Of a stretch of 64,000 nucleotides of DNA, positions 35,129 to 43,119 are shown one piece after another. This stretch comes from Alphaproteobacteria bacterium (GTDB lineage: Bacteria > Pseudomonadota > Alphaproteobacteria > CACIAM-22H2). The stretch's first letter is position 1. Every line of letters begins with the position of its first letter. Location: assembly GCA_017308135.1 (NCBI GenBank), contig JAFKFM010000011.1, positions 364,912-428,911 on the forward strand. The letters run 5' to 3'. Made by a program: the position numbers and the translations under genes. Under the pieces are notes generated by a model. The model was given only the letters and a program-made list of their open reading frames with translations, had not been told where the DNA came from and searched no databases.

Positions 35129-35680
35129 TCAGCCCTCCTGTTGTCGCATCGCCGCAACCAGAGGGTCGATCGGTTTCTGCCGCCGACGCGGTGCGCGTGC
35201 GGCGTGAATTGCGGAAGCTCGACCATCGCCACGCTGGGCATCGACCGTATCCGCAGTATCGGGAATTCGAGCGGCCGCGTCGCTCTGGGCCACCGCCGCT
35301 TTCGAAACGGATTTCTTGGCGGATTTTTCTGGCCGGCTTTCGTGGATTTGTTCGCTCATATTTCCACGAATAACATCGTCGAGCGCTCTCGTAACCTTTT
35401 CGAGATTTTTGGGATCCGACTGGATCGCTTTTTCGATCTCGGCGAGCAGCTTTTTCTTAGGCGTCTTTGCCTCCGCCGTCGTGAAATCCTGTTCGAATTT
35501 TTCGATGTTTTCGACCAGGTCTTGAAGGCTGATCTGGGCGCGCTTGGCCGATTTCAGGGCGCGGCGTCGGTCTGCGTCGACAACGGTTTCCGGGTCGGTC
35601 GCGAGGTCAAGGTCGATTGATAGAAGGGTGGCGGCAAGCGCCGTCATGATCTGTTTCGAAGGGATAGCAATCCTGGACAT
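35129..35680 (-). CDS. Hypothetical element protein (183 aa), helical and charged
   Basis: Not recognised. It starts MSRIAIPSKQIMTALAATLL at 35680 with GGAGG eight bases upstream, then a long charged helical region (SLQDLVENIEKFEQDFTTAE, KKKLLAEIEKAIQSDPKNLE) and a basic, Ala-rich C-terminus. It lies opposite the mobilization genes, with an iteron-bearing intergenic region between them, so a DNA-handling or mobilization accessory role is possible but unproven. Confidence 0.6.
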   Translation of the reverse strand: MSRIAIPSKQIMTALAATLLSIDLDLATDPETVVDADRRRALKSAKRAQISLQDLVENIEKFEQDFTTAEAKTPKKKLLAEIEKAIQSDPKNLEKVTRALDDVIRGNMSEQIHESRPEKSAKKSVSKAAVAQSDAAARIPDTADTVDAQRGDGRASAIHAARAPRRRQKPIDPLVAAMRQQEG

Positions 35681-36065
35681 GGCTTGGTCCTCCAAGTCGG
35701 CACCGCCAATCGGCGCCGATCCAGGGAGGGTGGCATGGCGAGTCTTATGATCTTCAGCACTCGCCTCTCGGAAGTCGGACGAGATCAATTTACGGTATCC
35801 AATAACCGCAATTTGCTGCTACGGGCGTTTCGCCGGTTGCTACCGACGACTTTGGCGCTGCTACCCCTCTTCAAACCCATTGCTACCGCGATTCTGAGGC
35901 TCGCTACGTCGGGGGTCCTGCCGAAGGGGCATTAGCTACCCGATCGGCCGGGCATGCCAAATTGCCGAATCAGTCTAAGGTTCTGATCCGTATTCAGTAT
36001 TCCGATTACTTCCTATGAATTCATACGCAGACAAGATTAGGTATCTGTGATATGATTATTCATAG
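35681..36065. other. Non-coding region between the 183-aa gene and mobC-like gene
   Basis: Contains six GCTAC motifs at near-helical spacing (35818-35939), then an AT-richer promoter-like stretch ending GTGATATGATTATTCATAG just before the mobC-like ATG. A short open frame through the repeats encodes a Leu/Arg-rich periodic sequence and is not believed. Candidate replication, partition or relaxosome site. Confidence 0.5.
35818..35939 (+). repeat. GCTAC iteron-like array (six copies)
   Basis: GCTAC starts at 35818, 35839, 35860, 35882, 35903 and 35935. The first five are 21, 21, 22 and 21 bases apart, that is two helical turns, so all would face the same side of DNA. Consensus is about TTGCTACC. 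This matches iterons or multi-site binding regions of RHH or initiator proteins. Confidence 0.7.
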
Positions 36066-36587
36066 ATGGCCAAGCGACGTTCATCTGATCGGCTCGCGGA
36101 AACCCCGCCTTCCGGCGGCGAAGACGGCTCTGCCCCTGTGCGTCCAGGCCGCGGCGGACGACGTCTCGGCGCTGGCCGACCCGCCGGTGCGCGCGCTGCA
36201 TCGCGCGCCGAAGCCACGGTCCAGGCGCGCGTTCGGCTCGAGGAGCTTTCGGCTGTAGAACGCGCGGCTACGGCCGAGGGCGTGTCGATCTCGCGCTTCG
36301 TTCGGCTTGCCGCGCTCGCGCGCGCAACGCGTAAAAATCCGGTCCAAATTCCGTCCAAAAATCGAGCCGAATTTGCGGCCGTAATTGCCGCACTTTTGCC
36401 GCTGCAAGCGGGCGTGTTTTCGATCGTCGATTCGATCACGCAAGTCAGGATCCGCGAGGTCATGAATCGCGACGATCCGCTCTCCAAATCCCTCACGAAT
36501 ACGCTGCAGGAAATCGACGCGGCCCTCGAGAAATTGCACGGGCTTTTGAAACCGATTTCCGTCCCTGAATCCGGCAAGGATCGGTAA
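36066..36587 (+). CDS. MobC-like relaxosome accessory protein
   Basis: A 173-aa protein. A disordered basic N-terminus (RPGRGGRRLGAGRPAGARAA) is followed by a ribbon-helix-helix region: ATVQARVRLEELSAVERAAT then EGVSISRFVRLAALARAT. The C-terminal half is helical (SLTNTLQEIDAALEKLHGLL). This is the layout of MobC-type proteins that help a relaxase at oriT. Its stop overlaps the relaxase start (TAATG). The GCTAC array immediately upstream is a candidate binding site. Confidence 0.72.
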   Translation: MAKRRSSDRLAETPPSGGEDGSAPVRPGRGGRRLGAGRPAGARAASRAEATVQARVRLEELSAVERAATAEGVSISRFVRLAALARATRKNPVQIPSKNRAEFAAVIAALLPLQAGVFSIVDSITQVRIREVMNRDDPLSKSLTNTLQEIDAALEKLHGLLKPISVPESGKDR

Positions 36588-38617
36588 TGCCGCGCCGCCG
36601 GTCGAAAAAGAGTTTCTGGGACTCTCTGAAGACTGGCCGGCTCGAAGAGTTCCACGGCGACGAGTTCGGGCTATTTGCGTCCGGCTTCGGCGCCCAGCGG
36701 CGCGCGATTAGCCTGGCGCTGCTCCAGCGCGGCAGGTGGGTGACCGGCCAGGATCGACTTAAGAAGGACCGCGCCCCGGTCATCGTCAAACAGGTCTCGA
36801 ATGCGCGCTCCATCGAGGCGGTCCGGCGGATCGCCCGTTATATCGGTCGCCTGGGCTATGACTACGGAACCCGCGCGGTTGCGCCTGCCTCTGGCGTTCA
36901 GGTTGAGGATCTCGCGTCCGATCGGGTAACCGAGACGCCACGCCCTGCGCGATACCGTCCGCCATCGGGTGCGGCCGTCGCGGCGGCAGAGGCGGATCGC
37001 GGGAAGAAGCCACGGGTCTATGACCAATGGGGTATTCCCGTCGCGCGCGACCGGATGCTGGAGAAGATTGCCGAGTGGCCGCTCCTCGACGATCTCGAGA
37101 ACCTCGCGCGCGCCGGTCAGCGCGCGGTGGAAACGGGCGGAATGCGGGCGCTGAACGCGCTCGACGAAGACGTGGCCTTCGCCCAGGTCCAAGCGCTCCA
37201 TATCGTGATCTCGGTACCCGAGCCAGAGGATGATCCGCTCGGTCTTCGCTTCGAATCCGTCCTACGCCGGTTCATGCGCCAATCCTTCGGCGCGTTCGGA
37301 TGCCGGGCGCTGGTCGCCCTTCATCATGAGCATGGCCGCTTCCTTCATGCCCATGTTCTGGCCGCGACGGTGAAGCCGGTCTCGCTGCTGATTGAGGGCT
37401 ATGAACGGCGCGGGCTCCGGCAGGGGAGCGTCGCGCGGTTCGGGCTCGACCGGCATGGGTTCACGGCGGACGCGCTGCGGCTTCTTCTGGCCGAGGTCGC
37501 GCGCGAGGAGGGGTATGAGGTCGATGCCAGCCGACGCGAGGATCGCGCCGAGATGCGCAAGCTGATCCTGGCGGGCTTGGAGCCGCTGCGCACGCGACCG
37601 GTGACACGCAGCTTCGATCGGCCTCCGACGAGTTGGACATTCGTCGAGTTGCCGCCGCTGCTACGGCGCGCGGTTCGCAAGCTGCCGGTGACCTTGGCGG
37701 GTTATAGCGCGGATATCCTGGCCAACATCTCGGCCTTTGAGGCGCAATGGGGCCAGTCGAAGCCGCCGCCGGCCGAGCCCGGGTTCTGGGAGCGTGCGGC
37801 AGGTTGGCTCACGCGCGAGACCGCACCAGTGCCGCCACCGATCGACGCCAATGACGACGCGCAGCGCGCGGCACTGGCGGCGTTGCGCGATTGGCTGATC
37901 GAGCAGGGCGTGTTCGCGGATCTCGCTGCCGCGCACAGCGCTATTGATCTCTGGCGAACGGCGCGCGCCGAGAACTACGCCTTCGCCGATTGGGCATTGT
38001 GCCGGGCGCCGCAGCTGTTCGGGACTCTTGGAAAGGGAACAGCGCAATCGCGCGACACGATCGCGCTACGTGACCGACTGCGCATGATCGAGCCCGACAC
38101 GCCCAGCGTCGGCGGGCGTGGTCGTCTCGACGAGATCTTGCAGGAGCTATCGCCGAAGTCGCTGGAGGCGCGTCGTGCCGAGATCGAGTTGGCCTTGGTC
38201 GATCAACTGAGCCGGCAGGTCCTGGCGAACCCCGAGCTCGAGGGGCGGCGGCGGATCGCGCGACGCGGTCAGGCCGGCATCGTGCAGAGTTTCAATCGTC
38301 TCGCCTGGGGTTTGCGGCAAGCGTTCCCGGAGGACGAACGGACCGACGCGATGGCGTTCACGGTCGAGATGATCGCGAAGGGTATCGCCGCCATCCCAGA
38401 CCTACCGCTCGAGCCCGAGAGCGAGGTTCCCGATCGGCAGCTTGATGGCGCCTTGGAGCTCGCGCGGCGGATGCGGGCGTACGACGACCGGGAACGGGAG
38501 CGAGAGCGGCGGCGGATCGAGGCGGAGAATGCACGCCGCGCGGCGGAAGCGGCCAAAAAGGACAAGCCGTCAACGCCGCAACCCAAGCGTCGGCGCGATG
38601 ACGACTGGGATCGGTGA
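36587..38617 (+). CDS. Relaxase/mobilization nuclease
   Basis: A 676-aa protein that should nick and pilot the element during transfer. Around residues 235-275 it has FESVLRRFMRQSFGAFGCRA, then ALHHEHGRFLHAHVLAATV, the two-histidine HxH motif (HAH) that coordinates metal in relaxases. HIVISVPEPEDDP precedes it as a conserved strand. The catalytic Tyr is not certain: Y116 or Y118 in RLGYDYGTRA are candidates. The C-terminal third is helical and highly charged (RMRAYDDRERERERRRIEAE). No coupling protein gene accompanies it. Confidence 0.78.
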   Translation: MPRRRSKKSFWDSLKTGRLEEFHGDEFGLFASGFGAQRRAISLALLQRGRWVTGQDRLKKDRAPVIVKQVSNARSIEAVRRIARYIGRLGYDYGTRAVAPASGVQVEDLASDRVTETPRPARYRPPSGAAVAAAEADRGKKPRVYDQWGIPVARDRMLEKIAEWPLLDDLENLARAGQRAVETGGMRALNALDEDVAFAQVQALHIVISVPEPEDDPLGLRFESVLRRFMRQSFGAFGCRALVALHHEHGRFLHAHVLAATVKPVSLLIEGYERRGLRQGSVARFGLDRHGFTADALRLLLAEVAREEGYEVDASRREDRAEMRKLILAGLEPLRTRPVTRSFDRPPTSWTFVELPPLLRRAVRKLPVTLAGYSADILANISAFEAQWGQSKPPPAEPGFWERAAGWLTRETAPVPPPIDANDDAQRAALAALRDWLIEQGVFADLAAAHSAIDLWRTARAENYAFADWALCRAPQLFGTLGKGTAQSRDTIALRDRLRMIEPDTPSVGGRGRLDEILQELSPKSLEARRAEIELALVDQLSRQVLANPELEGRRRIARRGQAGIVQSFNRLAWGLRQAFPEDERTDAMAFTVEMIAKGIAAIPDLPLEPESEVPDRQLDGALELARRMRAYDDRERERERRRIEAENARRAAEAAKKDKPSTPQPKRRRDDDWDR

Positions 38618-38680
38618 GGTGCGCCCACACAACGGCGCCGGGCGACGCGGCGGAACGACCGCCGTTGGCGTCGTGCGACG

Positions 38681-38908
38681 TTAGGATTCCGAAGCCGACT
38701 TCTCTGCCTTTAAGAAACGTTCTAAATCCGGGCGGCGTTTACGGATCGCCTCGTCGATCAGCGCTAAGGTCTCGGGTCTCACCATGCTCGTCATCATCGC
38801 GCCGATCGGGTTTTTCAATCCCGATGGCGCGAAGGGAAGGCGCGCCAGCGGGTCATCGCGGAATGGCGGCGGCGGTGTGTCTTCAGGCTGCTTCGTATCG
38901 TCGGACAT
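38681..38908 (-). CDS. Small hypothetical element protein (75 aa)
   Basis: Starts MSDDTKQPEDTPPPPFRDDP at 38908 with GGGGAG eight bases upstream. A Pro-rich acidic N-terminus is followed by FAPSGLKNPIGAMMTSMVRP and a charged helix (LALIDEAIRKRRPDLERFLK). No family recognised. It is convergent with the relaxase gene with a 63-base gap. The ribosome site supports it as real. Confidence 0.55.
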   Translation of the reverse strand: MSDDTKQPEDTPPPPFRDDPLARLPFAPSGLKNPIGAMMTSMVRPETLALIDEAIRKRRPDLERFLKAEKSASES

Positions 38909-39067
38909 CCGGAATACTCCCCATGTGACCGAGCATTGATCAAGCCGACCGCGTCGCGGCCTCGAGCGTCGATGGCCCATGTGTTGAGCCATGGATGCAC
39001 TTCATTGTCCTGCGGCTCGCCTCAGGATTCGCAAAGCGAGAACCGACCGATAATCGTGTATCGACCT

Positions 39068-39436
39068 TCACTCTTTGCGGTTGCTGCGCTTGGCGCGGCC
39101 AGGTCGGAATAGACGCCCGAAGAACAGCAGCATGTTCCTCGCCTTGGGGTAGGGGATCTCGAAAATCTCAATCGCTTTGCCGCCCTTCGTCGAAATCTCG
39201 ACGGGCTTGCCGGCGACCTTGTGCATCCGCCGCTCGACCGCGCGCATACTGGTGACGCGCACGGCGCACGCCTTGCGCCAGTCCTTGAAGCCGCCATAGC
39301 TCATCTTGGCGAGGTTGAGCATGCGGCGGCCGACATTCCGCGACAGGCCGATCTTGTATTTACCTCGGCCGAGCTCCTCGCTTCGCGCGATGTAGATATT
39401 GCCCGGATCGTAGTCGGATTGTCCCGACTTCGGCAT
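39068..39436 (-). CDS. GIY-YIG (T5orf172/MUG113-like) domain protein
   Basis: A 122-aa protein with a compact GIY-YIG-like fold: GNIYIARSEELGRGKYKIGL followed by SRNVGRRMLNLAKM, then a conserved Arg/Glu-containing helix (VTSMRAVERRMHKVAGKPVE) and IEIFEIPYPKARNML. These are the features of the T5orf172 nuclease family found in phages and mobile elements. GGAGG precedes the ATG at 39436 by seven bases. A nuclease or DNA-modification accessory role is plausible. Confidence 0.7.
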   Translation of the reverse strand: MPKSGQSDYDPGNIYIARSEELGRGKYKIGLSRNVGRRMLNLAKMSYGGFKDWRKACAVRVTSMRAVERRMHKVAGKPVEISTKGGKAIEIFEIPYPKARNMLLFFGRLFRPGRAKRSNRKE

Positions 39437-39490
39437 GGAAAGACCTCCGATTGGGTGAAGGGTAGCAAACCGTCGATTATCCAGTTTGTT

Positions 39491-39500
39491 GAGTATACTC
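39491..39500. promoter_or_regulatory. Palindromic operator GAGTATACTC upstream of the XRE gene
   Basis: Perfect 10-bp palindrome 37 bases before the ATG of the controller-like XRE gene. Its GAGT-N2-ACTC form is related to the controller (C) protein boxes of restriction-modification systems (GACT...AGTC). Likely autoregulatory site. Confidence 0.55.
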
Positions 39501-39537
39501 TGTGGATTGCCGTCGCTCAACTTGATTCTCTTGGGGA

Positions 39538-39783
39538 ATGAAGTCCAGGCGAGCCCTGGCGCAGAACCTGCGCCGCATCAGACGCGAGCGAGGAATGTCG
39601 CAAGAGGCGCTCGCGATGGCGGCCGATATCGACCGCAGCTACGTGTCGCTATTGGAAACCGAGCGGTATTCGGCCTCGGTCGATATGTTGGACAAGTTGG
39701 CGGCGGCGCTCAAAGCGCAGCCGCACGCGCTGTTGGCGCCGACGGCGCGTCCAAAGCGTACGAAACTGACGTCGGTCAAGTGA
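39538..39783 (+). CDS. XRE-family regulator, controller (C) protein-like
   Basis: An 81-aa helix-turn-helix protein: LAQNLRRIRRERGMSQEALA, then MAADIDRSYVSLLETERYSA and DMLDKLAAALKAQPHALL. Size and the D-R-S/T-Y-V/I-S recognition helix are those of controller proteins that time restriction-modification gene expression. It lies beside the GHKL/methyltransferase module and has a palindrome in its promoter. Could also be a general element repressor. Confidence 0.82.
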   Translation: MKSRRALAQNLRRIRRERGMSQEALAMAADIDRSYVSLLETERYSASVDMLDKLAAALKAQPHALLAPTARPKRTKLTSVK

Positions 39784-39905
39784 TCCGTATCGAGCGCCGC
39801 GCCTCGCCAGCACCAATCATAAACCGGCTCCAATAGCGTTCACGGCGAAGATGCGATTAGCCTGACCGCGTGTCCTGCAAACCCGAGACCGCTCAACTAT
39901 CATCG

Positions 39906-41885
39906 TTATCGGTCGGCGGCTTTCTCCGGGGCCCGGCCATCTACCGCTTCGCGGACTCTGGGATCGTCGGGCGCTCGCGCGGCCATCACCGCAAAGTACT
40001 CTCGATACTGAGCCTCGGCCACGGTGAGAAGAACCTCCCAGTCCAGAGCGTAAAGGTCGCTAGTCGCGAGCCGCTCGATGGCTTTGCGGTTGCCCGGTTT
40101 AGACATCTCCAATCGGTCCGCGACTATCTTTCCGGTCACTCGCCGAAACGGCCCTCCGGTATTGATATCGACTCTCGCCCTGATTTCATCGACATAGTGC
40201 GTGAACCTTTGGATATGGTCGCGGTCGATCGTTAAGCCAGGGCGCATGAACTCCAGCAGCACCAGATGGTCGCCATGGCACAAGAGCAGATCAATCCGCT
40301 TGGAGAAGTCGGCGTTCTCTTCCAGCTTAATCTCGTTAGCGATCTCCTTGAGGACCTTCTGCAGGGAAACTTCCTTCTTATAGTGTTCAAGTTCAGGACT
40401 GATCAGCCACGGATGCTCCGCGATGTAATCGCGGATCGCATTCTCCAGCTCGCGCGCTTCAACGCGCTTCCGCAATCCCGCGATGAGATCGATCTTGGTC
40501 CTTATCACTTCGGCCATTTGCAGAACCGTCAGGGCCTGTGTCTCCCCCATAACGGCTACGATGATGCCGGCATCGTCGTCGGACATGCCCGATATGCGCT
40601 CGATCAATTCATGAAGCCGCCCGCGCTCCCATGCCGTGAGCAACGACATTGCTAGATCGACGAACTCCTCGTCGCCCAATGTGGATACGGTCGCGATCTT
40701 CCTAATGGCGGAGGTCACCGTCTTGCGCTCGGATGGTTGCAGTTTCTCGAGCCGCGGTGCAAACGGAGCGATCTTGTTGTCGATTTGCTGTTGGCGGACA
40801 GCGGATCGCCGCTCCTTCCAGATCGAGAGGAGTTGCTTGACGCGGACTTGCCCCCATGTCAGCAGCCACTCGGCGTCAGGATTTTCCCAATTGATGCGCT
40901 GCCGCTCGGTGGTGATGATGTCGTCGCCGAGCTGATCCAGATAGTCGGCCTTGACGTGGCCAAAGAGATATTGTTGGCCGTGCTGGCCGGAAAGCCCGCC
41001 GCTGAGTTCGAAGAAGAACGGTGTCTGAGCGACTTTGATTCCGCAAAATACCGAGACACCGCGGAATTCCGCGTCGCCGATCGGTTCCTTGCAAAACCGA
41101 ATCCGCCATCGGACTTCTTGCTCTCCGAACTTCTCGACCCCTTCGCTTCCCTCAATCTTGAGGCCCTCGGGCTTCTCGCCGTCCTGGTAGTCGGCCGGAA
41201 AATCGAACTCCACATCCTTAGAGACGTCGATCCCCGATAGCTCGATACCATTGACCTTGACCTTGAAGCTTTGAGCATTGGCGGCAAGCTGAAAGCGCCT
41301 GGCCATGCGTTCGGCAAATCCTTCAGCGTTCGGCGTGCGGCCTAATGTGAGTGCACCGAGATTGATTTTCGTGCCGCAGTTTTTCTTGCGTGCATCATCT
41401 GGGCCTTGCGCAGCCAACACTTTGACCGGGTGTCGGCCAGCTTCGATGAATTCGTCGGACCGTAGTTTGTCCAAATCTAGCAGGAAGACGGTTCGTTCGC
41501 CGGTCTCGCCGCTTGTCGTATCCACGATAATTTTCTTCGCGATTCCGAAGCCGGCGAATTTGCCAATCCCCTTTCTACCCAAGACCGGACGGCCGCCTTT
41601 CGTCGTGCCCTTACCGCCGGCGCGGCGGTTGCGACCGACTTTCAGATAGAAATCCTGACATTCGGCGAAAGTCATGCCGTGCCCGTCATCCGCGATGACA
41701 ATCTCCGCTCCTGGATCGAGAGCAGTCGGCAGAGTGACCTCGACGTTGTTGGCATCGGCATCCCAAGCATTCGAAATCAGCTCGGCTATCGCGGCCGTCG
41801 GCTTCTGGTACATCTGGATGCCGAGCGCATCGATGAAGCGTCCGTGGAAATCGAGATGCAGCTCCTTCGCGGGCGCGTCGTTCAT
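39906..41885 (-). CDS. GHKL (MORC/MutL-type) ATPase with C-terminal PD-(D/E)XK-like domain
   Basis: A 659-aa protein. The N-terminal Bergerat ATPase shows all boxes: N-box AELISNAWDADA (E35, N39, D42), IADDGHGM (66-71) and GRKGIGKFAGFG (103-114). A coiled middle follows. Near residues 495-570 the chain HPWLISPELEHY, then KRIDLLLCHGDHLVLLEFMR, resembles a Shedu/PD-(D/E)XK nuclease core, where the usual ExK appears as EFM. It overlaps the HNH gene start by ATGA. Expected to be the ATP-driven motor/clamp of a restriction-like system. Confidence 0.8.
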   Translation of the reverse strand: MNDAPAKELHLDFHGRFIDALGIQMYQKPTAAIAELISNAWDADANNVEVTLPTALDPGAEIVIADDGHGMTFAECQDFYLKVGRNRRAGGKGTTKGGRPVLGRKGIGKFAGFGIAKKIIVDTTSGETGERTVFLLDLDKLRSDEFIEAGRHPVKVLAAQGPDDARKKNCGTKINLGALTLGRTPNAEGFAERMARRFQLAANAQSFKVKVNGIELSGIDVSKDVEFDFPADYQDGEKPEGLKIEGSEGVEKFGEQEVRWRIRFCKEPIGDAEFRGVSVFCGIKVAQTPFFFELSGGLSGQHGQQYLFGHVKADYLDQLGDDIITTERQRINWENPDAEWLLTWGQVRVKQLLSIWKERRSAVRQQQIDNKIAPFAPRLEKLQPSERKTVTSAIRKIATVSTLGDEEFVDLAMSLLTAWERGRLHELIERISGMSDDDAGIIVAVMGETQALTVLQMAEVIRTKIDLIAGLRKRVEARELENAIRDYIAEHPWLISPELEHYKKEVSLQKVLKEIANEIKLEENADFSKRIDLLLCHGDHLVLLEFMRPGLTIDRDHIQRFTHYVDEIRARVDINTGGPFRRVTGKIVADRLEMSKPGNRKAIERLATSDLYALDWEVLLTVAEAQYREYFAVMAARAPDDPRVREAVDGRAPEKAADR

Positions 41886-42631
41886 ATTTTCTTCTCCCTG
41901 TCGGTTGTTTTCGTCATTGCAGCGACGTTACTCCCGATGATCGAACGCATGTCTGCTACGCCGACCCACGGACGCCTGACATGGATCATCCGATGGCAAT
42001 TGGCGCATATGAGTGCAAGGTCATTCAGCTTGGTTTTGCTCCCAGGAGTCAGCTCGGACAGCGGAACGACATGATGACACTCGATAAACCTTGTGCCTCG
42101 TTCGCCGTAGACCTTTTCGAACGAAAAGTCGCACACCTCGCACGTCAATTCCCCCTTCAGCTTAAGGACCGCAGCTATTTTCTTTTCCCTTAGCCTTCCG
42201 TTCCGCTCCCGAGAGAAGTGGAGGCGGGTCAGCACGCGTCCCTCGCTCGCCTCCGCATCAACGTCCGGCTCGTCGCCGCCGGAACTTCCGGCGGAAAGTG
42301 CCGCCCTAATGCAGGCCGCCGTACGTGCGGTTCGTCCGGCGTCTTCCGCAAACTCCGCCCAGACCGCACGGTCCGAGGCGCTGCCGGCCGACAGGCCGCG
42401 CCCTCGAAACGAGGGATCAAGGCTGCGAAAGTTCATCAACTTCATGACAATGCTGTCGGGCGTGCGGAAATTCGGCGGACGGCCTGCCGTCTGATGAAGT
42501 CGGGCGGCTCTTAGAATTTCGCTCAGTTCCTTTACTTCCTGCATACGACGGTCAGGGGACGTCGGACGGACCCGAAGGTACACATCCAAGGCCAAGATCA
42601 GTTCATCACGGCACCAGTCGAACGGTTTCAT
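41882..42631 (-). CDS. HNH endonuclease
   Basis: A 249-aa protein. The N-terminal half is a helical domain (FDWCRDELILALDVYLRVRP, and MKLMNFRSLDPSFRGRGL), as in HNH restriction proteins of the McrA-like type. The C-terminal HNH core is TCEVCDFSFEKVYG, then RFIECHHVVPLSELTPG and LALICANCHRMIHVRRPW, with two CxxC pairs for zinc and the HH and H catalytic residues intact. It is first in a two-gene operon with the GHKL-nuclease. Predicted to cut DNA in the same system. Confidence 0.85.
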   Translation of the reverse strand: MKPFDWCRDELILALDVYLRVRPTSPDRRMQEVKELSEILRAARLHQTAGRPPNFRTPDSIVMKLMNFRSLDPSFRGRGLSAGSASDRAVWAEFAEDAGRTARTAACIRAALSAGSSGGDEPDVDAEASEGRVLTRLHFSRERNGRLREKKIAAVLKLKGELTCEVCDFSFEKVYGERGTRFIECHHVVPLSELTPGSKTKLNDLALICANCHRMIHVRRPWVGVADMRSIIGSNVAAMTKTTDREKKI

Positions 42632-42671
42632 CTTCGCTGCGATTATTGGAAAGTCATCTCGTGGTTGCTAA

Positions 42672-42679
42672 ACTATAGT
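42672..42679. promoter_or_regulatory. ACTATAGT palindrome between HNH and vsr genes
   Basis: ACTATAGT lies in the 53-base divergent promoter region between the HNH gene and vsr. The same core occurs in the palindrome upstream of the HTH-methyltransferase operon (44530-44541). The shared core suggests one regulator controls both promoters. Confidence 0.45.
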
Positions 42680-42684
42680 ACAGT

Positions 42685-43119
42685 GTGACAGACAGAGTTC
42701 CACCCGAAGTTCGTTCTAGAATGATGGCGTCCGTCCACGGGAAGAATACCTCCCCGGAGCGGGCGGTCCGTTCCGTGCTGTTCGCGGCGGGTTTTCGCTA
42801 CAGGCTGCATCGGCGCGACTTGCCCGGATCGCCTGACATCTTGTTGCCGCGATACCGGACAGCCGTGTTCGTGCATGGCTGCTTCTGGCACGGTCACCAC
42901 TGCGCGCGTGGCGCGCGTCCGTCTTCTAACGTCGAGTTCTGGAACCGAAAGCTCGACGGAAACATCGCCCGTGATCGCCGCAATGAGGAAGCCCTGTTCC
43001 ATGCGGGCTGGGACGTCGTGATTCTATGGGAGTGCTCGCTGGCGATTGGATGTAAGCGTCTGTTGCAAAGGCTCAACTTCCACCGACGCCGCGGACGGCA
43101 TCTTGCGAGAGCGAGTTGA
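42685..43119 (+). CDS. vsr: Very short patch repair endonuclease Vsr
   Basis: A 144-aa Vsr endonuclease, which nicks beside T:G mismatches arising from 5-methylcytosine deamination. The GTG start at 42685 gives MTDRVPPEVRSRMMASVHGK, the standard Vsr N-terminus. The catalytic Asp lies in LPGSPDILLPRYR, and the zinc/active-site residues in AVFVHGCFWHGHHCARGAR. It is convergent with the cytosine methyltransferase and overlaps it by 47 bases. Presence of Vsr supports C5-cytosine methylation by its neighbour. Confidence 0.92.
   Translation: MTDRVPPEVRSRMMASVHGKNTSPERAVRSVLFAAGFRYRLHRRDLPGSPDILLPRYRTAVFVHGCFWHGHHCARGARPSSNVEFWNRKLDGNIARDRRNEEALFHAGWDVVILWECSLAIGCKRLLQRLNFHRRRGRHLARAS

Noticed and set aside
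35684..35935. + strand 83-aa frame through the GCTAC array
   Set aside because: The 21-base repeats give a periodic Leu/Arg sequence; some spacings (22, 32) break the codon period, which favours DNA sites over coding repeats.
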